Assembly: GCA_026707935.1 (NCBI GenBank)
Contig: JAPOVX010000054.1
Coordinates: 1-46,470 of the forward strand
Direction: 5' to 3'
DNA: 46,470 nucleotides
Source of the DNA: Paracoccaceae bacterium
GTDB lineage: Bacteria > Pseudomonadota > Alphaproteobacteria > Rhodobacterales > Rhodobacteraceae
The position numbers and the translations under genes are program-made. Shown here in pieces: positions 17,639-27,043 of the stretch (positions within the stretch are counted from its first letter, which is position 1; each line of letters starts with the position of its first letter). Below the pieces are notes generated by a model. That model saw only the letters and a program-made list of their open reading frames with translations, ran no database searches and was not told where the DNA came from.

Positions 17639-19369
17639 TCAGACCGTCCGTGACCGGCGGCAATAACATGAACTGGTGACCGGGCGGTCGGCCCTGGCGA
17701 GCGCCCGCCTCGCGACCTGGCCGACAATTGCCAGTTCCTCTGCCCTACCCTGCCTTTCGAGGCATTCGGAATAGCCGACCAGAGACCAGACATTGTCAAG
17801 GTGTTGTCCGCTCCTGTTGAGTGTCTCATCATAGCCGAGGTCCGCGCGATAAACCGCTGCCGCTTCCTCGACGCGTCCCTGCTCCAGCAGCAACGCTCCG
17901 AGTGCATGGCGCGGCGGATGCATCCACCCCCATGGCTCCGAGTACTCGAGTGAATCGTCCAGTTCGGCGGCGCGGCGGAGATGGTCAAACGCTTCGTCGA
18001 AATGACCCAGACTGTATGACAACTCACCGTCCAACATGGACTTGCCGATCTCAAGGATATCCCTTGCCCGGTTGTTGAAAATCAGGCGGTCCAACGGGAC
18101 CCTTTCGACCGAATCTGCCAACTCGGCGCGCTCGCGTTTCGCCGGTTCGAACTGCCGGAGCGACGCATGGGCGACTCCCTTCGCGTAATGGTGCATTGCC
18201 GTCGTGACGCAATGCAATTCGGGGTCCTCCGGTAGCCCCTCGCTCACCAGTGTTTCCCACTGCCCGAATCGCACAAGAACATGTTCCCGCGTCGAAAGGT
18301 ATCCCTCGAGCATTGCGGCCAGATGCGGCCGCTTTTCGTTCAACAGTTCGGGTGCAAGCAGATCCCGGATTCCGTTGGCAGCCCGGACGGCTGGTTCCAT
18401 CCTGCCGGACATCATTGCGGCGTACATCATCATGTGAAAATCATGGCAGATCGAGATCATGTAGAACTGGTCGGTCCCGGAGTACTCAAGAAAACGACCG
18501 TCTGCCGCGATCGACCTTTCGCTGCACTGGACGGCGCGATGGTAGTGGCCGCAGAGAACGTGAATGTGACATGGCATGTGCTCGAGGTGACCGGAATCGG
18601 GGACCATTCCCGGAAGCCGGTCGGCAGAGGACAATGCCCTTTCCGGCCAGGGCGACATTTCGAGAAGATGCAGGTGCATGTGCAAGAGGCCCGGGTGATC
18701 CGGCAGGCCTCGCGTCTTGCGGTCTCCAAGCGCCGTTTCAACAACATCGAGGGCTTCCTGTGTGGCGGCGTTTTCCGCAGGCTTTCCGGTCGCAAGATTC
18801 CATAACTTCCATGGCGTCAGCGACATCAACGCTTCCGCAAACAATGCCGCGACGTCGTGATCCGACTGGAATTGGCGATAAACCCGCCGCATGGCGCTCG
18901 CGTATTCGCGTTCCCACTGCTCGAATTCATGCAATGGCACCGGATGTCCCTTGGGGAACCTCACGGCGATGGCCTCGATCAGCAATCGTTCGACCGGCGC
19001 GACCGCCTCGCAGAGCGAGAGGGCCATATTGGCCGCCTCGTGGCAGGTATGCGTGGCTTCCCTGGCTTCCGCCGCTCCGAACAAGTCCCAGGTCAGGTTG
19101 TAAAACGGTCCACTCGCCAGTGCGATTCCCCACCAGGCAGACGCAAACTTCGGATCATTTTTCAGGGCTCGCCGGAAGCAAATCACGGATTCTTCGTGAT
19201 TGAACCCGTATATCCATGTCAGCCCGCGATCGAACCAGGTTTGAGCTTCGGGAGACGATGTCGTCACCAGCCTGGAATGCGATCCGGTATCGAAATAGGG
19301 CCGCGAAGGCGATCGAGCCGACCCGTGACGATCAGTTTCCACAACACGTGTTTCCTGGCAATTGTCCAT
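17639..19369 (-). CDS. Large His-rich tetratricopeptide-repeat protein
   Basis: Soluble helical protein of 576 residues without signal peptide. TPR-like repeats occur at about 40-90 (AQTWFDRGLTWIYGFNHEES) and again near the C-terminus (GELSYSLGHFDEAFDHLRRA, LLEQGRVEEAAAVYRADLG). Between them are conserved His clusters: HPGLLHMHLHLLE (225-237), HLEHMPCHIHVLCGHYH (261-277) and ICHDFHMMMYAAMMSGR (307-323). The 'HPG..H..H' and 'HMP.HI' pair recurs in an uncharacterised TPR family I know from several phyla. The arrangement suggests metal binding, which is inference. ATG at 19369 is preceded by AAGGTGG; the frame is open for 32 more codons. It is divergent from the inositol phosphatase gene. Function unknown. 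Confidence 0.82.
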   Translation of the reverse strand: MDNCQETRVVETDRHGSARSPSRPYFDTGSHSRLVTTSSPEAQTWFDRGLTWIYGFNHEESVICFRRALKNDPKFASAWWGIALASGPFYNLTWDLFGAAEAREATHTCHEAANMALSLCEAVAPVERLLIEAIAVRFPKGHPVPLHEFEQWEREYASAMRRVYRQFQSDHDVAALFAEALMSLTPWKLWNLATGKPAENAATQEALDVVETALGDRKTRGLPDHPGLLHMHLHLLEMSPWPERALSSADRLPGMVPDSGHLEHMPCHIHVLCGHYHRAVQCSERSIAADGRFLEYSGTDQFYMISICHDFHMMMYAAMMSGRMEPAVRAANGIRDLLAPELLNEKRPHLAAMLEGYLSTREHVLVRFGQWETLVSEGLPEDPELHCVTTAMHHYAKGVAHASLRQFEPAKRERAELADSVERVPLDRLIFNNRARDILEIGKSMLDGELSYSLGHFDEAFDHLRRAAELDDSLEYSEPWGWMHPPRHALGALLLEQGRVEEAAAVYRADLGYDETLNRSGQHLDNVWSLVGYSECLERQGRAEELAIVGQVARRALARADRPVTSSCYCRRSRTV

Positions 19370-19639
19370 GAGACCACCTTGATCTGGGCTACGTGGTTCA
19401 TTGGCCCGTTCGTGTAACTGCGGGAAATCCCGACCTCTGTCAAACCCGTCGGATCGTTTGTCCATCGGCGATCGGGACGGTCACCAATACGTCGCCATCG
19501 GCCTCGAATCCAACCGATCGTGATGTCGGCTTTCGCCATCGGCGCCGGATTGTCGTTACCGGGTCGTACCGGGCTTGGATTGGCGTCGCCGATTCACTAT
19601 TGAGTGTCCCCAGGGCTGACCGAACGGAGAATCCAGGGC

Positions 19640-20437
19640 GTGCCATCGCAGTTTTCGGCCAACATCAATCTCATGGTCGGTGCGGCATTGAAGGCCGGGC
19701 GCGGACTGATCAGGGACTTCGGAGAAGTCGAGAAACTCCAGGTTTCCGTCAAGGGTCCGGGGGATTTCGTCTCGAAGGCCGATATCCGGGCTGAAGCCAT
19801 TCTTCGGGAAGAGTTGCGTGGCGGCAGACCGAACTACGGCTGGTGTGCCGAAGAAAGCGAACCCGAACCGGGGAAGGACCCGACCCGACGCTGGATTGTC
19901 GACCCGCTCGACGGGACCACGAATTTCCTCCACGGATTGCCGGTCTGGGCGATCTCCATCGCGCTCGAACACAAGGGCGAAGTCGTTGCAGGCGTCGTTT
20001 TCGTACCGCCAACGAACGAGTTGTTCGTAGCCGAAAAAGGAGGCGGCGCCTGGCTCAACGACAATCGCATCAGGGTTTCCGCCCGAACCCGAATCGGCAG
20101 CATGTTGTTTGCGACGTCCCTGCCCGCTGCCGACAAACCCGGATGGACATCCTCCGCGGCGTCCCTGAAGCGGTGTCTGCCCGTTTGCGCCGGTGTTCGA
20201 ACGATGGGATCGGCCGCGCTGAATCTCGCATCAGTCGCGGCCGGGAGAATCGACGGCTACTGGGAGACGGGCCTCAACGCCTGGGATATCGCCGCCGGCT
20301 TCTTGCTGGTTCGCGAGGCCGGAGGACTCGTTTCTTCCGCCGAGCCGAGAGGTGACCCGCTCCAGGACGGAAGTATCATCGCCGCCAGTCATTCGGCCTA
20401 CGAGCGTCTCACTTCGCTGGTCAGAAACAACCATTGA
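19640..20437 (+). CDS. Inositol monophosphatase family protein
   Basis: Mg-dependent phosphatase of 265 residues. Metal ligands are in place: Glu71 in CAEESE, Asp88 and Asp91 in WIVDPLDGTTNFLHGLP (85-101), and Asp216 in GLNAWDIAAGFLLVREAGG. KGPGDFVSKADIRAE near residue 40 is the family's lithium-sensitive loop. Substrate may be inositol-1-phosphate or another sugar phosphate. The start is taken as GTG at 19640, 10 bases after GGAG; an ATG-less extension to 19604 is possible. It stands alone, 108 bases before the monooxygenase gene on the same strand. Confidence 0.93.
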   Translation: MPSQFSANINLMVGAALKAGRGLIRDFGEVEKLQVSVKGPGDFVSKADIRAEAILREELRGGRPNYGWCAEESEPEPGKDPTRRWIVDPLDGTTNFLHGLPVWAISIALEHKGEVVAGVVFVPPTNELFVAEKGGGAWLNDNRIRVSARTRIGSMLFATSLPAADKPGWTSSAASLKRCLPVCAGVRTMGSAALNLASVAAGRIDGYWETGLNAWDIAAGFLLVREAGGLVSSAEPRGDPLQDGSIIAASHSAYERLTSLVRNNH

Positions 20438-20545
20438 GCATGTATTCAGAGTTCTGCGCGCGCCCCTTTCCAACGCGGGCTCCTTCCGGCCGCGTTCTTC
20501 GACGCCGGGGTTCTTTCCGGTGACCGCCGCCGGATCTCCACCCCG

Positions 20546-21772
20546 ATGACTCTCGACGGGATGAACATCGCCGTGATTGGCGGGGGCGTCGGAGGCCTCG
20601 CAGCGGGAGCCGCAGCCTCCACGAGAGGCGCCCGGGTCACGGTTTTCGAGAAAACGCCCCGCCGTACCGAATCGGGAGGCGGAAGCGGAATCCAGATCAG
20701 CCCTAACGGAACCCGGGTGCTCCGGGCACTCGGCTCCATCGACCGGACTTCCTTGCCGTCAATGCCGGCACGATTGCTTTCGCTGAAACACGGCCCTAGC
20801 GGCAGAGAGATTGCCCGGCTGGACATTCACGCACGCCACGATGACGCGCGCTACCTGCTGGTTCGGCGTTCCGACCTCGTGGCCTTTCTTGCGGATCGCG
20901 CCGAGAAACGGGGCGCGACACTGCTCACAGGCACGCGCGCCGATGTCTCGTTCCGTGACGGCAGGTTCGAGATTCTGGCGGACGCACACCCATTGCCAGG
21001 CGATTTCGACGTCGTCGTTGCTTCCGACGGAATTCAGTCATCGATTCGGCAAAGGCACCTGCCCGGCGGGAGGCTGGCAACGGAAACAGGTCAACGGGCC
21101 TGGCGTGCGCTCGCTTCGATATCTTCGGCGTCTGAACGCCTGCGCTCAGAGCTGTCGGAGGGACCTTGCCTGTTTACCGGCCCCGGGAAACACCTGGTGG
21201 TTTACGTCGTGCCGGGCGGACCGATGATCAACATCACCGCCATCACCCGAGGATGCGGCCGGAACGGCAAACCGGCAAGCAGGACCCGGCCGGAACACGA
21301 CCAGATCGAACTGCGCGCACTGTATGCCGGGTGGTGTGATTCCGTGGTTTCGCTGCTGGACGGGATCCAGCCACCTGAAGTCAGGGAGCTTTATCGGTGC
21401 CCGGTTCCTGCCGCCCTGTCACGGGCCAATCTTGTCGCAATCGGCGATGCGGCTCATCCGATGCTTCCACATCTCGCGCAAGGTGCCTCGGCGGCCCTCG
21501 AGGATGCATGGACCCTGGTCGAAGCGCTTGCCAATGCACAGACATGTCCGGCCGCCTTCACGGCTTACGAACGGAGACGCAGATCCAGGGTCGTTCGTCT
21601 TCAAAGCGCTTCGGAAAGAAGCGGATGGATTTACCAGCTGAAGAACCCGTTCCTGCGGCTTCCCGTTCACCTCGGGCTCCGTGCCGCCAAGCCGCTGCTG
21701 CCCGTGCTACTTCGGCAGTGGTACGGGTGGGTTCACGACCATGATGTCGTGGCAGGGACAGCCCGGAATTGA
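20546..21772 (+). CDS. FAD-dependent aromatic-ring monooxygenase family protein
   Basis: Class A flavoprotein monooxygenase of 408 residues, related to salicylate and 3-hydroxybenzoate hydroxylases. Features in order: dinucleotide-binding NIAVIGGGVGGLAAGAAAS (7-25), the DG motif in DVVVASDGIQSSIR, and the GD motif LVAIGDAAHPMLPHLAQGAS that contacts the FAD ribityl chain. ATG at 20546 is used; ATG at 20561 would lose five residues and is equally possible. The substrate cannot be predicted. It is convergent with xthA, 12 bases apart. Confidence 0.9.
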   Translation: MTLDGMNIAVIGGGVGGLAAGAAASTRGARVTVFEKTPRRTESGGGSGIQISPNGTRVLRALGSIDRTSLPSMPARLLSLKHGPSGREIARLDIHARHDDARYLLVRRSDLVAFLADRAEKRGATLLTGTRADVSFRDGRFEILADAHPLPGDFDVVVASDGIQSSIRQRHLPGGRLATETGQRAWRALASISSASERLRSELSEGPCLFTGPGKHLVVYVVPGGPMINITAITRGCGRNGKPASRTRPEHDQIELRALYAGWCDSVVSLLDGIQPPEVRELYRCPVPAALSRANLVAIGDAAHPMLPHLAQGASAALEDAWTLVEALANAQTCPAAFTAYERRRRSRVVRLQSASERSGWIYQLKNPFLRLPVHLGLRAAKPLLPVLLRQWYGWVHDHDVVAGTARN

Positions 21773-21784
21773 ACAAGGCGTTGC

Positions 21785-22567
21785 CTACGCGTCAAGTTCA
21801 ACCCAGACCGGAACATGGTCTGAAGGTTTCGGCTCACCGCGTACATACTTGTCGACCTTGCAATCGATGAGCATATCAGCTGCCTGTGGAGACAGCAGCA
21901 CGTGGTCGATCCTGACCCCGTGATTCTTGTTCCAGCGACCAGCCTGGTAGTCCCAGTAGGTGTAGTTGCCGGGTGAATCGTCGCGGACATGCAGCGCATC
22001 GGTAAATCCGAGGTTCAGGATTTCCCGGAAGGCCGTTCGTGTCTCCATCAGGTACAGGGCGTCTTCAAGCCAGACAGTCTCGTCCCAGCAATCTTCGGGT
22101 TGCTGGATGACATTGCAGTCCCCCGCCATGATGAACGGCTCCTCGAATTCCAGCAGCGTCCTTGCCCGGAGTTTCATTCGACCCATCCACGAGAGCTTGT
22201 AGTCGAGCTTGGGTCCGGGAGCGGGGTTCCCGTTTGGCAGATAGAGACAACAAACACGGACGGGCGCCTTCGATCCCTGTATGTTCGCTTCGATCCACCG
22301 CGCCTGTTCATCTCCCGGATCGCCCGGCAGTCCCCGTGCGATGTCGTCAAGAGGAAGCCGCGACAGGATTGCGACCCCGTTAAAGCCTTTCTGGCCGTGG
22401 GTTTCGACGTGGTACCCGAGTTCCTGGATGGGATCTGAAGGGAAGGCCTCGTCGACCGACTTGATTTCCTGGAGCAGGGCCACATCCGGCCGCCGGTCGC
22501 GGAGCCAGTCCAGCAAGGCAGGCATTCTTGCCTTGATCCCGTTGATGTTGAAGGTCGCAATGATCAT
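21785..22567 (-). CDS. xthA: Exodeoxyribonuclease III
   Basis: AP endonuclease and 3'-5' exonuclease of base excision repair; 260 residues. It shows the EEP-family landmarks IATFNINGIKAR (start), LLQEIKSVDEAFP with the metal-binding Glu, GDCNVIQQPEDCWD, and the C-terminal RIDHVLLSPQ and KPSDHVPVWVEL with the catalytic Asp-His. Length and order are standard. It lies 67 bases downstream of erpA on the same strand, an arrangement conserved in Rhodobacterales. Confidence 0.96.
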   Translation of the reverse strand: MIIATFNINGIKARMPALLDWLRDRRPDVALLQEIKSVDEAFPSDPIQELGYHVETHGQKGFNGVAILSRLPLDDIARGLPGDPGDEQARWIEANIQGSKAPVRVCCLYLPNGNPAPGPKLDYKLSWMGRMKLRARTLLEFEEPFIMAGDCNVIQQPEDCWDETVWLEDALYLMETRTAFREILNLGFTDALHVRDDSPGNYTYWDYQAGRWNKNHGVRIDHVLLSPQAADMLIDCKVDKYVRGEPKPSDHVPVWVELDA

Positions 22568-22634
22568 GGGCAGGCCCCGATGCGGCAGTCGCCGCGAAAC
22601 GCTTCAGACGACCGCGGGATTCCAAAACCCGAGG

Positions 22635-22967
22635 TCACAATGAGAAGCTGACACCACAACCGCAACTGGACGACGCATTCGGGTTCGAGACAGTGAATCG
22701 AGACCCGATCAATTCATCGCTGAAGTCGATGACCGCATTGGACAGGAAAGGCAGCGACACCCTGTCGATCAGAACCGTCATTCCGTCCTTCTCGAGAACG
22801 AGGTCATCGTCTGCCGGGTCATCAAGCCGAATGTCATATTGAAACCCCGAGCAGCCGCCTCCTTCCACGGCAACCCTCAATCCCCTTGCCCTGTCAAGGG
22901 TCTGGTTGATCTCCACGAGGCGCCTGAAGGCACGATCCGTAACCTTGGGCGGCACTGAGATATCCAT
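22635..22967 (-). CDS. erpA: Iron-sulfur cluster insertion protein, A-type (ErpA/IscA)
   Basis: A-type carrier that passes Fe-S clusters to apoproteins; 110 residues. The three conserved cysteines are present: Cys39 in EGGGCSGFQYD and the C-terminal Cys102-Gly-Cys104 in SSCGCGVSF. The ATG at 22967 follows AAGGAAG and gives the normal length; an in-frame extension of 58 codons has no homology. It is divergent from dgt across 197 bases; a small hairpin lies in its leader. Confidence 0.95.
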   Translation of the reverse strand: MDISVPPKVTDRAFRRLVEINQTLDRARGLRVAVEGGGCSGFQYDIRLDDPADDDLVLEKDGMTVLIDRVSLPFLSNAVIDFSDELIGSRFTVSNPNASSSCGCGVSFSL

Positions 22968-22986
22968 GTCAAGACTTCCTTTGGAA

Positions 22987-23004
22987 CCTCGTCTTCGAAC
23001 GAGG
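22987..23004. promoter_or_regulatory. Small hairpin in the erpA leader
   Basis: CCTCGT (22987-22992) and ACGAGG (22999-23004) around a six-base CTTCGA loop, 20-37 bases before the erpA start. The position could affect translation or mark an operator for an iron or Fe-S regulator; the stem is short and may be chance. Confidence 0.28.
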
Positions 23005-23164
23005 GCATGGTACCCATGATATACGCTCAATTTCGCGGTCTGCAAGGTCGAGCGGCGGCAAGAAGGCGTCTGAGACCCTTGATCACTGACAGGTTCTTCG
23101 TCACACAGTTCAGCGGTCACCATTCGATTTCCCGTTTCCACGGAGAGCCGCCTCGACGCTTCCC

Positions 23165-24331
23165 ATGCTTTCTGCCATTGCCTGCAAACCCGAAAACAGC
23201 CGCGGCCGCCTGTTTCCCGAATCAGCGTCCGACTTTCGGACCGCGTTTCAACGGGATCGTGACAGGATCATTCACTCGACCTCATTTCGACGTCTCAAGC
23301 ACAAGACGCAGGTCTTTGTCGAACACGAGGGCGATCACTACCGGACACGCCTGACCCATTCGATCGAGGTCGCACAGGTCGCGCGGTCAATCTCCGGCGC
23401 CCTGGAACTGAACACCGACCTGACCGAGGCGGTGGCGCTCGCCCATGATCTCGGCCATCCACCGTTTGGCCATTCGGGCGAAGAGGTCCTCAACTCCTGC
23501 ATGGAGGATTATGGCGGGTTCGATCACAATGCCCAGGCACTCAGGGTCGTGACCCGATTGGAACGGCAATATCCCGGGTTTGACGGCCTCAACCTGACGT
23601 GGGAGGCGCTGGAAGGAATAGCCAAGCACAACGGGCCGGTTGTCGCCGACCTCCCGTATCCGCTGGCCGAGTACAATGCGGAACATGACCTCGAACTTCA
23701 CACACTGGCCAGTGCCGAGGCCCAGGTTGCCGCGCTCGCCGACGACATCGCGTACAACACCCATGATCTGGACGACGGCTTGCGGGCCGGGTTGTTCAGG
23801 GAATCCGACGTCCTCGATCTGCCGATTGCGGGGGCCTGCTTCCGGGAAGCCGACAGGCGATACCCGAGGATCGACGACGACAGGCGGCGCCATACGGCGT
23901 TGCGGCAGGTATTCGATTGCCTCGTCAGGAGCGTCATTACCGAAAGCCGCGGTCGGCTCCGGGCGCTTTCGCCGGGTAATCCCGGCGAAATACGTCATGC
24001 CGATCGCCCGGTGATTGCTTTTCCGGACTCCATCCGCCGTGACCTGGGCCAAATCCGGGAATTCCTTTTCCAGCACATGTACCGGCACCCCAAGGTCCAG
24101 AAGGTGCGCGACCGGGCGTCATCAATCCTTTCGGAACTGTTTGGCCTGTATCTCTCCGGAGGCGCCGATCTTCCTGACGGTTGGCCTCCCGTTGGCAACG
24201 CCAACAGCGAATTCCGGGCACGCATCATTCTCGACTATGTTGCCGGGATGACGGACCGTTTTGCGCTCCAGGAACATGCCCGGTTTACCGGTCGGGATAA
24301 CCCGCTGGATAGCGAACTGCGCCTGTGGTAA
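23165..24331 (+). CDS. dgt: Deoxyguanosinetriphosphate triphosphohydrolase-like protein
   Basis: HD-superfamily dNTP triphosphohydrolase, 388 residues. HD residues: His65 in TRLTHSIEVAQ, His94-Asp95 in ALAHDLGHPPFGH, and the later Asp in ALADDIAYNTHDLDDGL. The N-terminal RIIHSTSFRRLKHKTQVF motif is typical of the bacterial family. It hydrolyses dNTPs to nucleosides and triphosphate and so trims nucleotide pools. It leads into argS 28 bases downstream; this dgt-argS pair is conserved in alphaproteobacteria. Confidence 0.95.
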   Translation: MLSAIACKPENSRGRLFPESASDFRTAFQRDRDRIIHSTSFRRLKHKTQVFVEHEGDHYRTRLTHSIEVAQVARSISGALELNTDLTEAVALAHDLGHPPFGHSGEEVLNSCMEDYGGFDHNAQALRVVTRLERQYPGFDGLNLTWEALEGIAKHNGPVVADLPYPLAEYNAEHDLELHTLASAEAQVAALADDIAYNTHDLDDGLRAGLFRESDVLDLPIAGACFREADRRYPRIDDDRRRHTALRQVFDCLVRSVITESRGRLRALSPGNPGEIRHADRPVIAFPDSIRRDLGQIREFLFQHMYRHPKVQKVRDRASSILSELFGLYLSGGADLPDGWPPVGNANSEFRARIILDYVAGMTDRFALQEHARFTGRDNPLDSELRLW

Positions 24332-24359
24332 TCGCCGCGCAGGCAATCTCCGGGACACG

Positions 24360-26105
24360 ATGGATATTTTTCTCGACATTCGGTCACTTGTCGCGAACGC
24401 AATCACTTCCCTTGCCGACAAGGGTTTTCTGCCTGGGGGAACCGACGCCCGGGCGGTGACCCTCGAGTCGCCCCGGGACCCGAGACATGGCGACATGTCA
24501 ACGAATGCGGCCCTGGTTCTTTCGAAACCCGCCGGGACCAGGCCGAGAACGCTGGCTGAGCACATCGCCGGCGAATTGGCGGCAGACGGAAGGGTCCAGT
24601 CGGTTGACATCGCCGGACCGGGGTTCATCAACCTCACCTTGACCCCGTCGGCCTGGCGCAACAGTGTCCCGGCGGCGCTTCAGGCGGGTCGTTCGTACGG
24701 TCGTCCCCGCCTCGGCCGGGGTCAACGGGTGAACGTCGAATTCGTATCCGCAAACCCGACCGGACCCTTGCATGTCGCCCATGCACGAGGCGCTGCGTTC
24801 GGTGATGCGCTGGCAAACCTGCTTGAATTCGCGGGATACGACGTTGCCCGGGAATACTACGTCAACGACGGTGGCGCGCAGGTCGAAGTCCTCGCCCGGT
24901 CGGCTTACCGGAGATATCTCGAGGCAAATGGAAGGACGGTCGCGTTTGCAGCCGACGGCTATCCCGGCGATTACCTGATTCCGGTGGGCGAGGCTCTCCG
25001 GGAACAGTATGGAGACCGTTTCGTCGACAGGCCCGAGGCGGAATGGCTTGACCTGTTCAGGGAGTTTGCCACAAGGATGATGATGGAGATCATTCGTGAT
25101 GATCTCGCCGCCCTCGGCATCGAGATGGATGTCTTTTTTTCCGAAAGGTCCCTTTACGGAGTCGGGCGGATCAAGGGCGCACTGGATGCGCTTGAATCCC
25201 GGGGGTTCATCTATCGGGGCGTTCTCGATCCGCCGCTGGGCAAAAGCAGCGAGGACTGGGAACCGAGGGAACAGACGCTGTTCAGATCGACCGACTTCGG
25301 CGATGACATGGACAGGGCGATCCGGAAACATGACGGAAGCTGGACGTATTTCGCTCCGGATATCGCCTATCACTACGACAAGATACTTCGCGGTTACGAC
25401 GAGCTGATCAACGTGTTCGGTTACGACCACGGAGGTTACGTCAAGAGGATTTCCGCCGTCGTTGCTGCGCTGTCGGAAAACCGAGTTCCCGTCGATGTCA
25501 GGCTGGTCCAACTGGTTCGTCTCCTTTCAGGCTCTCGCCCGATCAAGATGTCCAAGCGGGCCGGAACATTTGTCACCCTTCGCGAACTCGTCGACGAAGT
25601 CGGGCCCGATGTCACGCGATTCGTGATGTTGACGCGAAAAAACGATGTCCCGCTGGACTTCGACCTCGAACTCGTCCGTCAGCAGACGCGCGACAATCCG
25701 GTCTTTTACGTCCAGTACGCACACGCCCGGATCTGCTCGGTACTCAGAAAGGCCAAGGACGCCGGATTCGACGTTTCCGATGCCGCGCTCTCCGACGCAT
25801 GCCTTGATCTGGTCGGACACCAAGCGGAAATGGCCCTGGTCCGAAAGGTCGGTGGATGGCCGCGTCAACTGGAACTGGCGGCTCGGAACCGTGAGCCGCA
25901 CCGAATTGCTTTCTACCTGAACGAAATCGCTTCCGAGTTTCACGGCCTCTGGAACAGGAGCAAGGAAATGCCGAGGCTCAAGTTCCTCCAGGCCGATGAC
26001 GAGGACGGTACCGTCGCCAGGCTGGCCATGTGCAGGGCAACAGGCATTGCTATTTCGACAGGACTTGGTATTCTGGGCGTAACCCCGCTCGAAGAAATGC
26101 GTTAA
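24360..26105 (+). CDS. argS: Arginyl-tRNA synthetase
   Basis: Class I aminoacyl-tRNA synthetase charging tRNA-Arg, 581 residues. It has the HIGH-like HVAH (138-141) within SANPTGPLHVAHARGAAFGD and KMSK (396-399) in RPIKMSKRAGTFVTL. The N-terminal Add-1 domain (HGDMSTNAALVLSKPAG) and the C-terminal DALR anticodon-binding domain (VQYAHARICSVLRKAK onward) are complete. The ATG at 24360 gives the usual N-terminus; 33 upstream codons overlap dgt. Confidence 0.97.
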   Translation: MDIFLDIRSLVANAITSLADKGFLPGGTDARAVTLESPRDPRHGDMSTNAALVLSKPAGTRPRTLAEHIAGELAADGRVQSVDIAGPGFINLTLTPSAWRNSVPAALQAGRSYGRPRLGRGQRVNVEFVSANPTGPLHVAHARGAAFGDALANLLEFAGYDVAREYYVNDGGAQVEVLARSAYRRYLEANGRTVAFAADGYPGDYLIPVGEALREQYGDRFVDRPEAEWLDLFREFATRMMMEIIRDDLAALGIEMDVFFSERSLYGVGRIKGALDALESRGFIYRGVLDPPLGKSSEDWEPREQTLFRSTDFGDDMDRAIRKHDGSWTYFAPDIAYHYDKILRGYDELINVFGYDHGGYVKRISAVVAALSENRVPVDVRLVQLVRLLSGSRPIKMSKRAGTFVTLRELVDEVGPDVTRFVMLTRKNDVPLDFDLELVRQQTRDNPVFYVQYAHARICSVLRKAKDAGFDVSDAALSDACLDLVGHQAEMALVRKVGGWPRQLELAARNREPHRIAFYLNEIASEFHGLWNRSKEMPRLKFLQADDEDGTVARLAMCRATGIAISTGLGILGVTPLEEMR

Positions 26106-26147
26106 ACACAAGAAAATCGATCGCATTTTTGGGGTTGGAGCAGTCAA

Positions 26148-26167
26148 TCACACCATATAGAGTGTGA
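26148..26167. promoter_or_regulatory. Short inverted repeat between argS and the SPOR gene
   Basis: TCACAC (26148-26153) and GTGTGA (26162-26167) around an AT-rich eight-base centre, in the 80-base argS-SPOR gap and 18 bases before the SPOR start. It could be a small operator or a hairpin that lowers read-through. Tentative. Confidence 0.28.
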
Positions 26168-26185
26168 ACCAATGAGGCAGGCCCA

Positions 26186-27043
26186 ATGATTTCCCGATAC
26201 GATCGCGATCAGCGAACGGGACCTTCCGTACTGACTTCTTCGCCAAGCAGGCCGCCTTCCACCGGTCAGGTTGGAAGGCTCTCGGTGTTTCTGAGTTGGT
26301 TCGGAGCCCTTGTTTCCATCGCCTTGATGGCCGGGATCGGTTACTGGGCCGCCAACCTTGGATCAAGGGACATTTCGGAAATTCCCGTGATTCGCGCAAT
26401 GGAGGGACATGCCCGAACACGGCCGATCGATCCCGGTGGACTACAGGTCGGAAACCAGGGGTTGTCGATCAATCAGGTCATTGAATCAGGAATTGCAGCC
26501 GAGGCATCGGACACGGTCGTTCTCGCGCCTAGACCAATGCCGCTCGATTCCAGGGACACGGTTGCGTCCCATGACGTCCCCATTGACGAGCCGCCTTCGC
26601 CGGAAACCCTGGTTTCAGGGGAAGCGGAACCCTTGGACACAACCGGGACAGAGCAGCCGACTGAACAGGCAAGCGTTGCAGAAGCGACGGAACCGCCAGT
26701 CGAAGCGGGGGCGGAACCGGTGCTTGAAACGGCGGCTTCGGCGACCTTGCCGAGGCCACGCCCGAACGGTCTCGGAATCGCGCCGCTTGAAGAGGGGGCA
26801 CTGGTCGTTCACCTGGGATCCTTCGGCAGCTACCAGGTCGCCGAAGAGGAGAGAAAGCGCCTGATCACCGACCATGGTGATCTGATCGGAGACCGACCAA
26901 CGGTGATTCAGTCTTCCGAAAGCAGCGGTGTGACTTCGTACAGCATTGCAGCCGTCGGCTTTGAAAGCCAGGTTGCCTCCAGAGACCTGTGTACATCGCT
27001 GCTTGAGCGCGGCAAGCAGTGCATCCCGGTTCAGAATCGCTGA
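26186..27043 (+). CDS. SPOR domain-containing membrane protein
   Basis: Probable divisome or cell-wall-associated protein of 285 residues: a cytoplasmic N-terminus, one transmembrane helix (about 32-56, FLSWFGALVSIALMAGIGYW), a long periplasmic linker rich in Pro, Glu and Ala, and a C-terminal SPOR domain (about 210-285, beginning GALVVHLGSFGSYQVAEEER), which binds glycan strands lacking stem peptides at the septum. Two cysteines (DLCTSLLERGKQC) near the C-terminus may pair. It overlaps the nagZ start by one base (TGATG), so the two are translationally coupled. Confidence 0.9.
   Translation: MISRYDRDQRTGPSVLTSSPSRPPSTGQVGRLSVFLSWFGALVSIALMAGIGYWAANLGSRDISEIPVIRAMEGHARTRPIDPGGLQVGNQGLSINQVIESGIAAEASDTVVLAPRPMPLDSRDTVASHDVPIDEPPSPETLVSGEAEPLDTTGTEQPTEQASVAEATEPPVEAGAEPVLETAASATLPRPRPNGLGIAPLEEGALVVHLGSFGSYQVAEEERKRLITDHGDLIGDRPTVIQSSESSGVTSYSIAAVGFESQVASRDLCTSLLERGKQCIPVQNR

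Noticed and set aside
18250..19203. 317-codon plus-strand frame inside the TPR gene
   Set aside because: Antisense shadow; the minus-strand frame carries the conserved His and TPR motifs.
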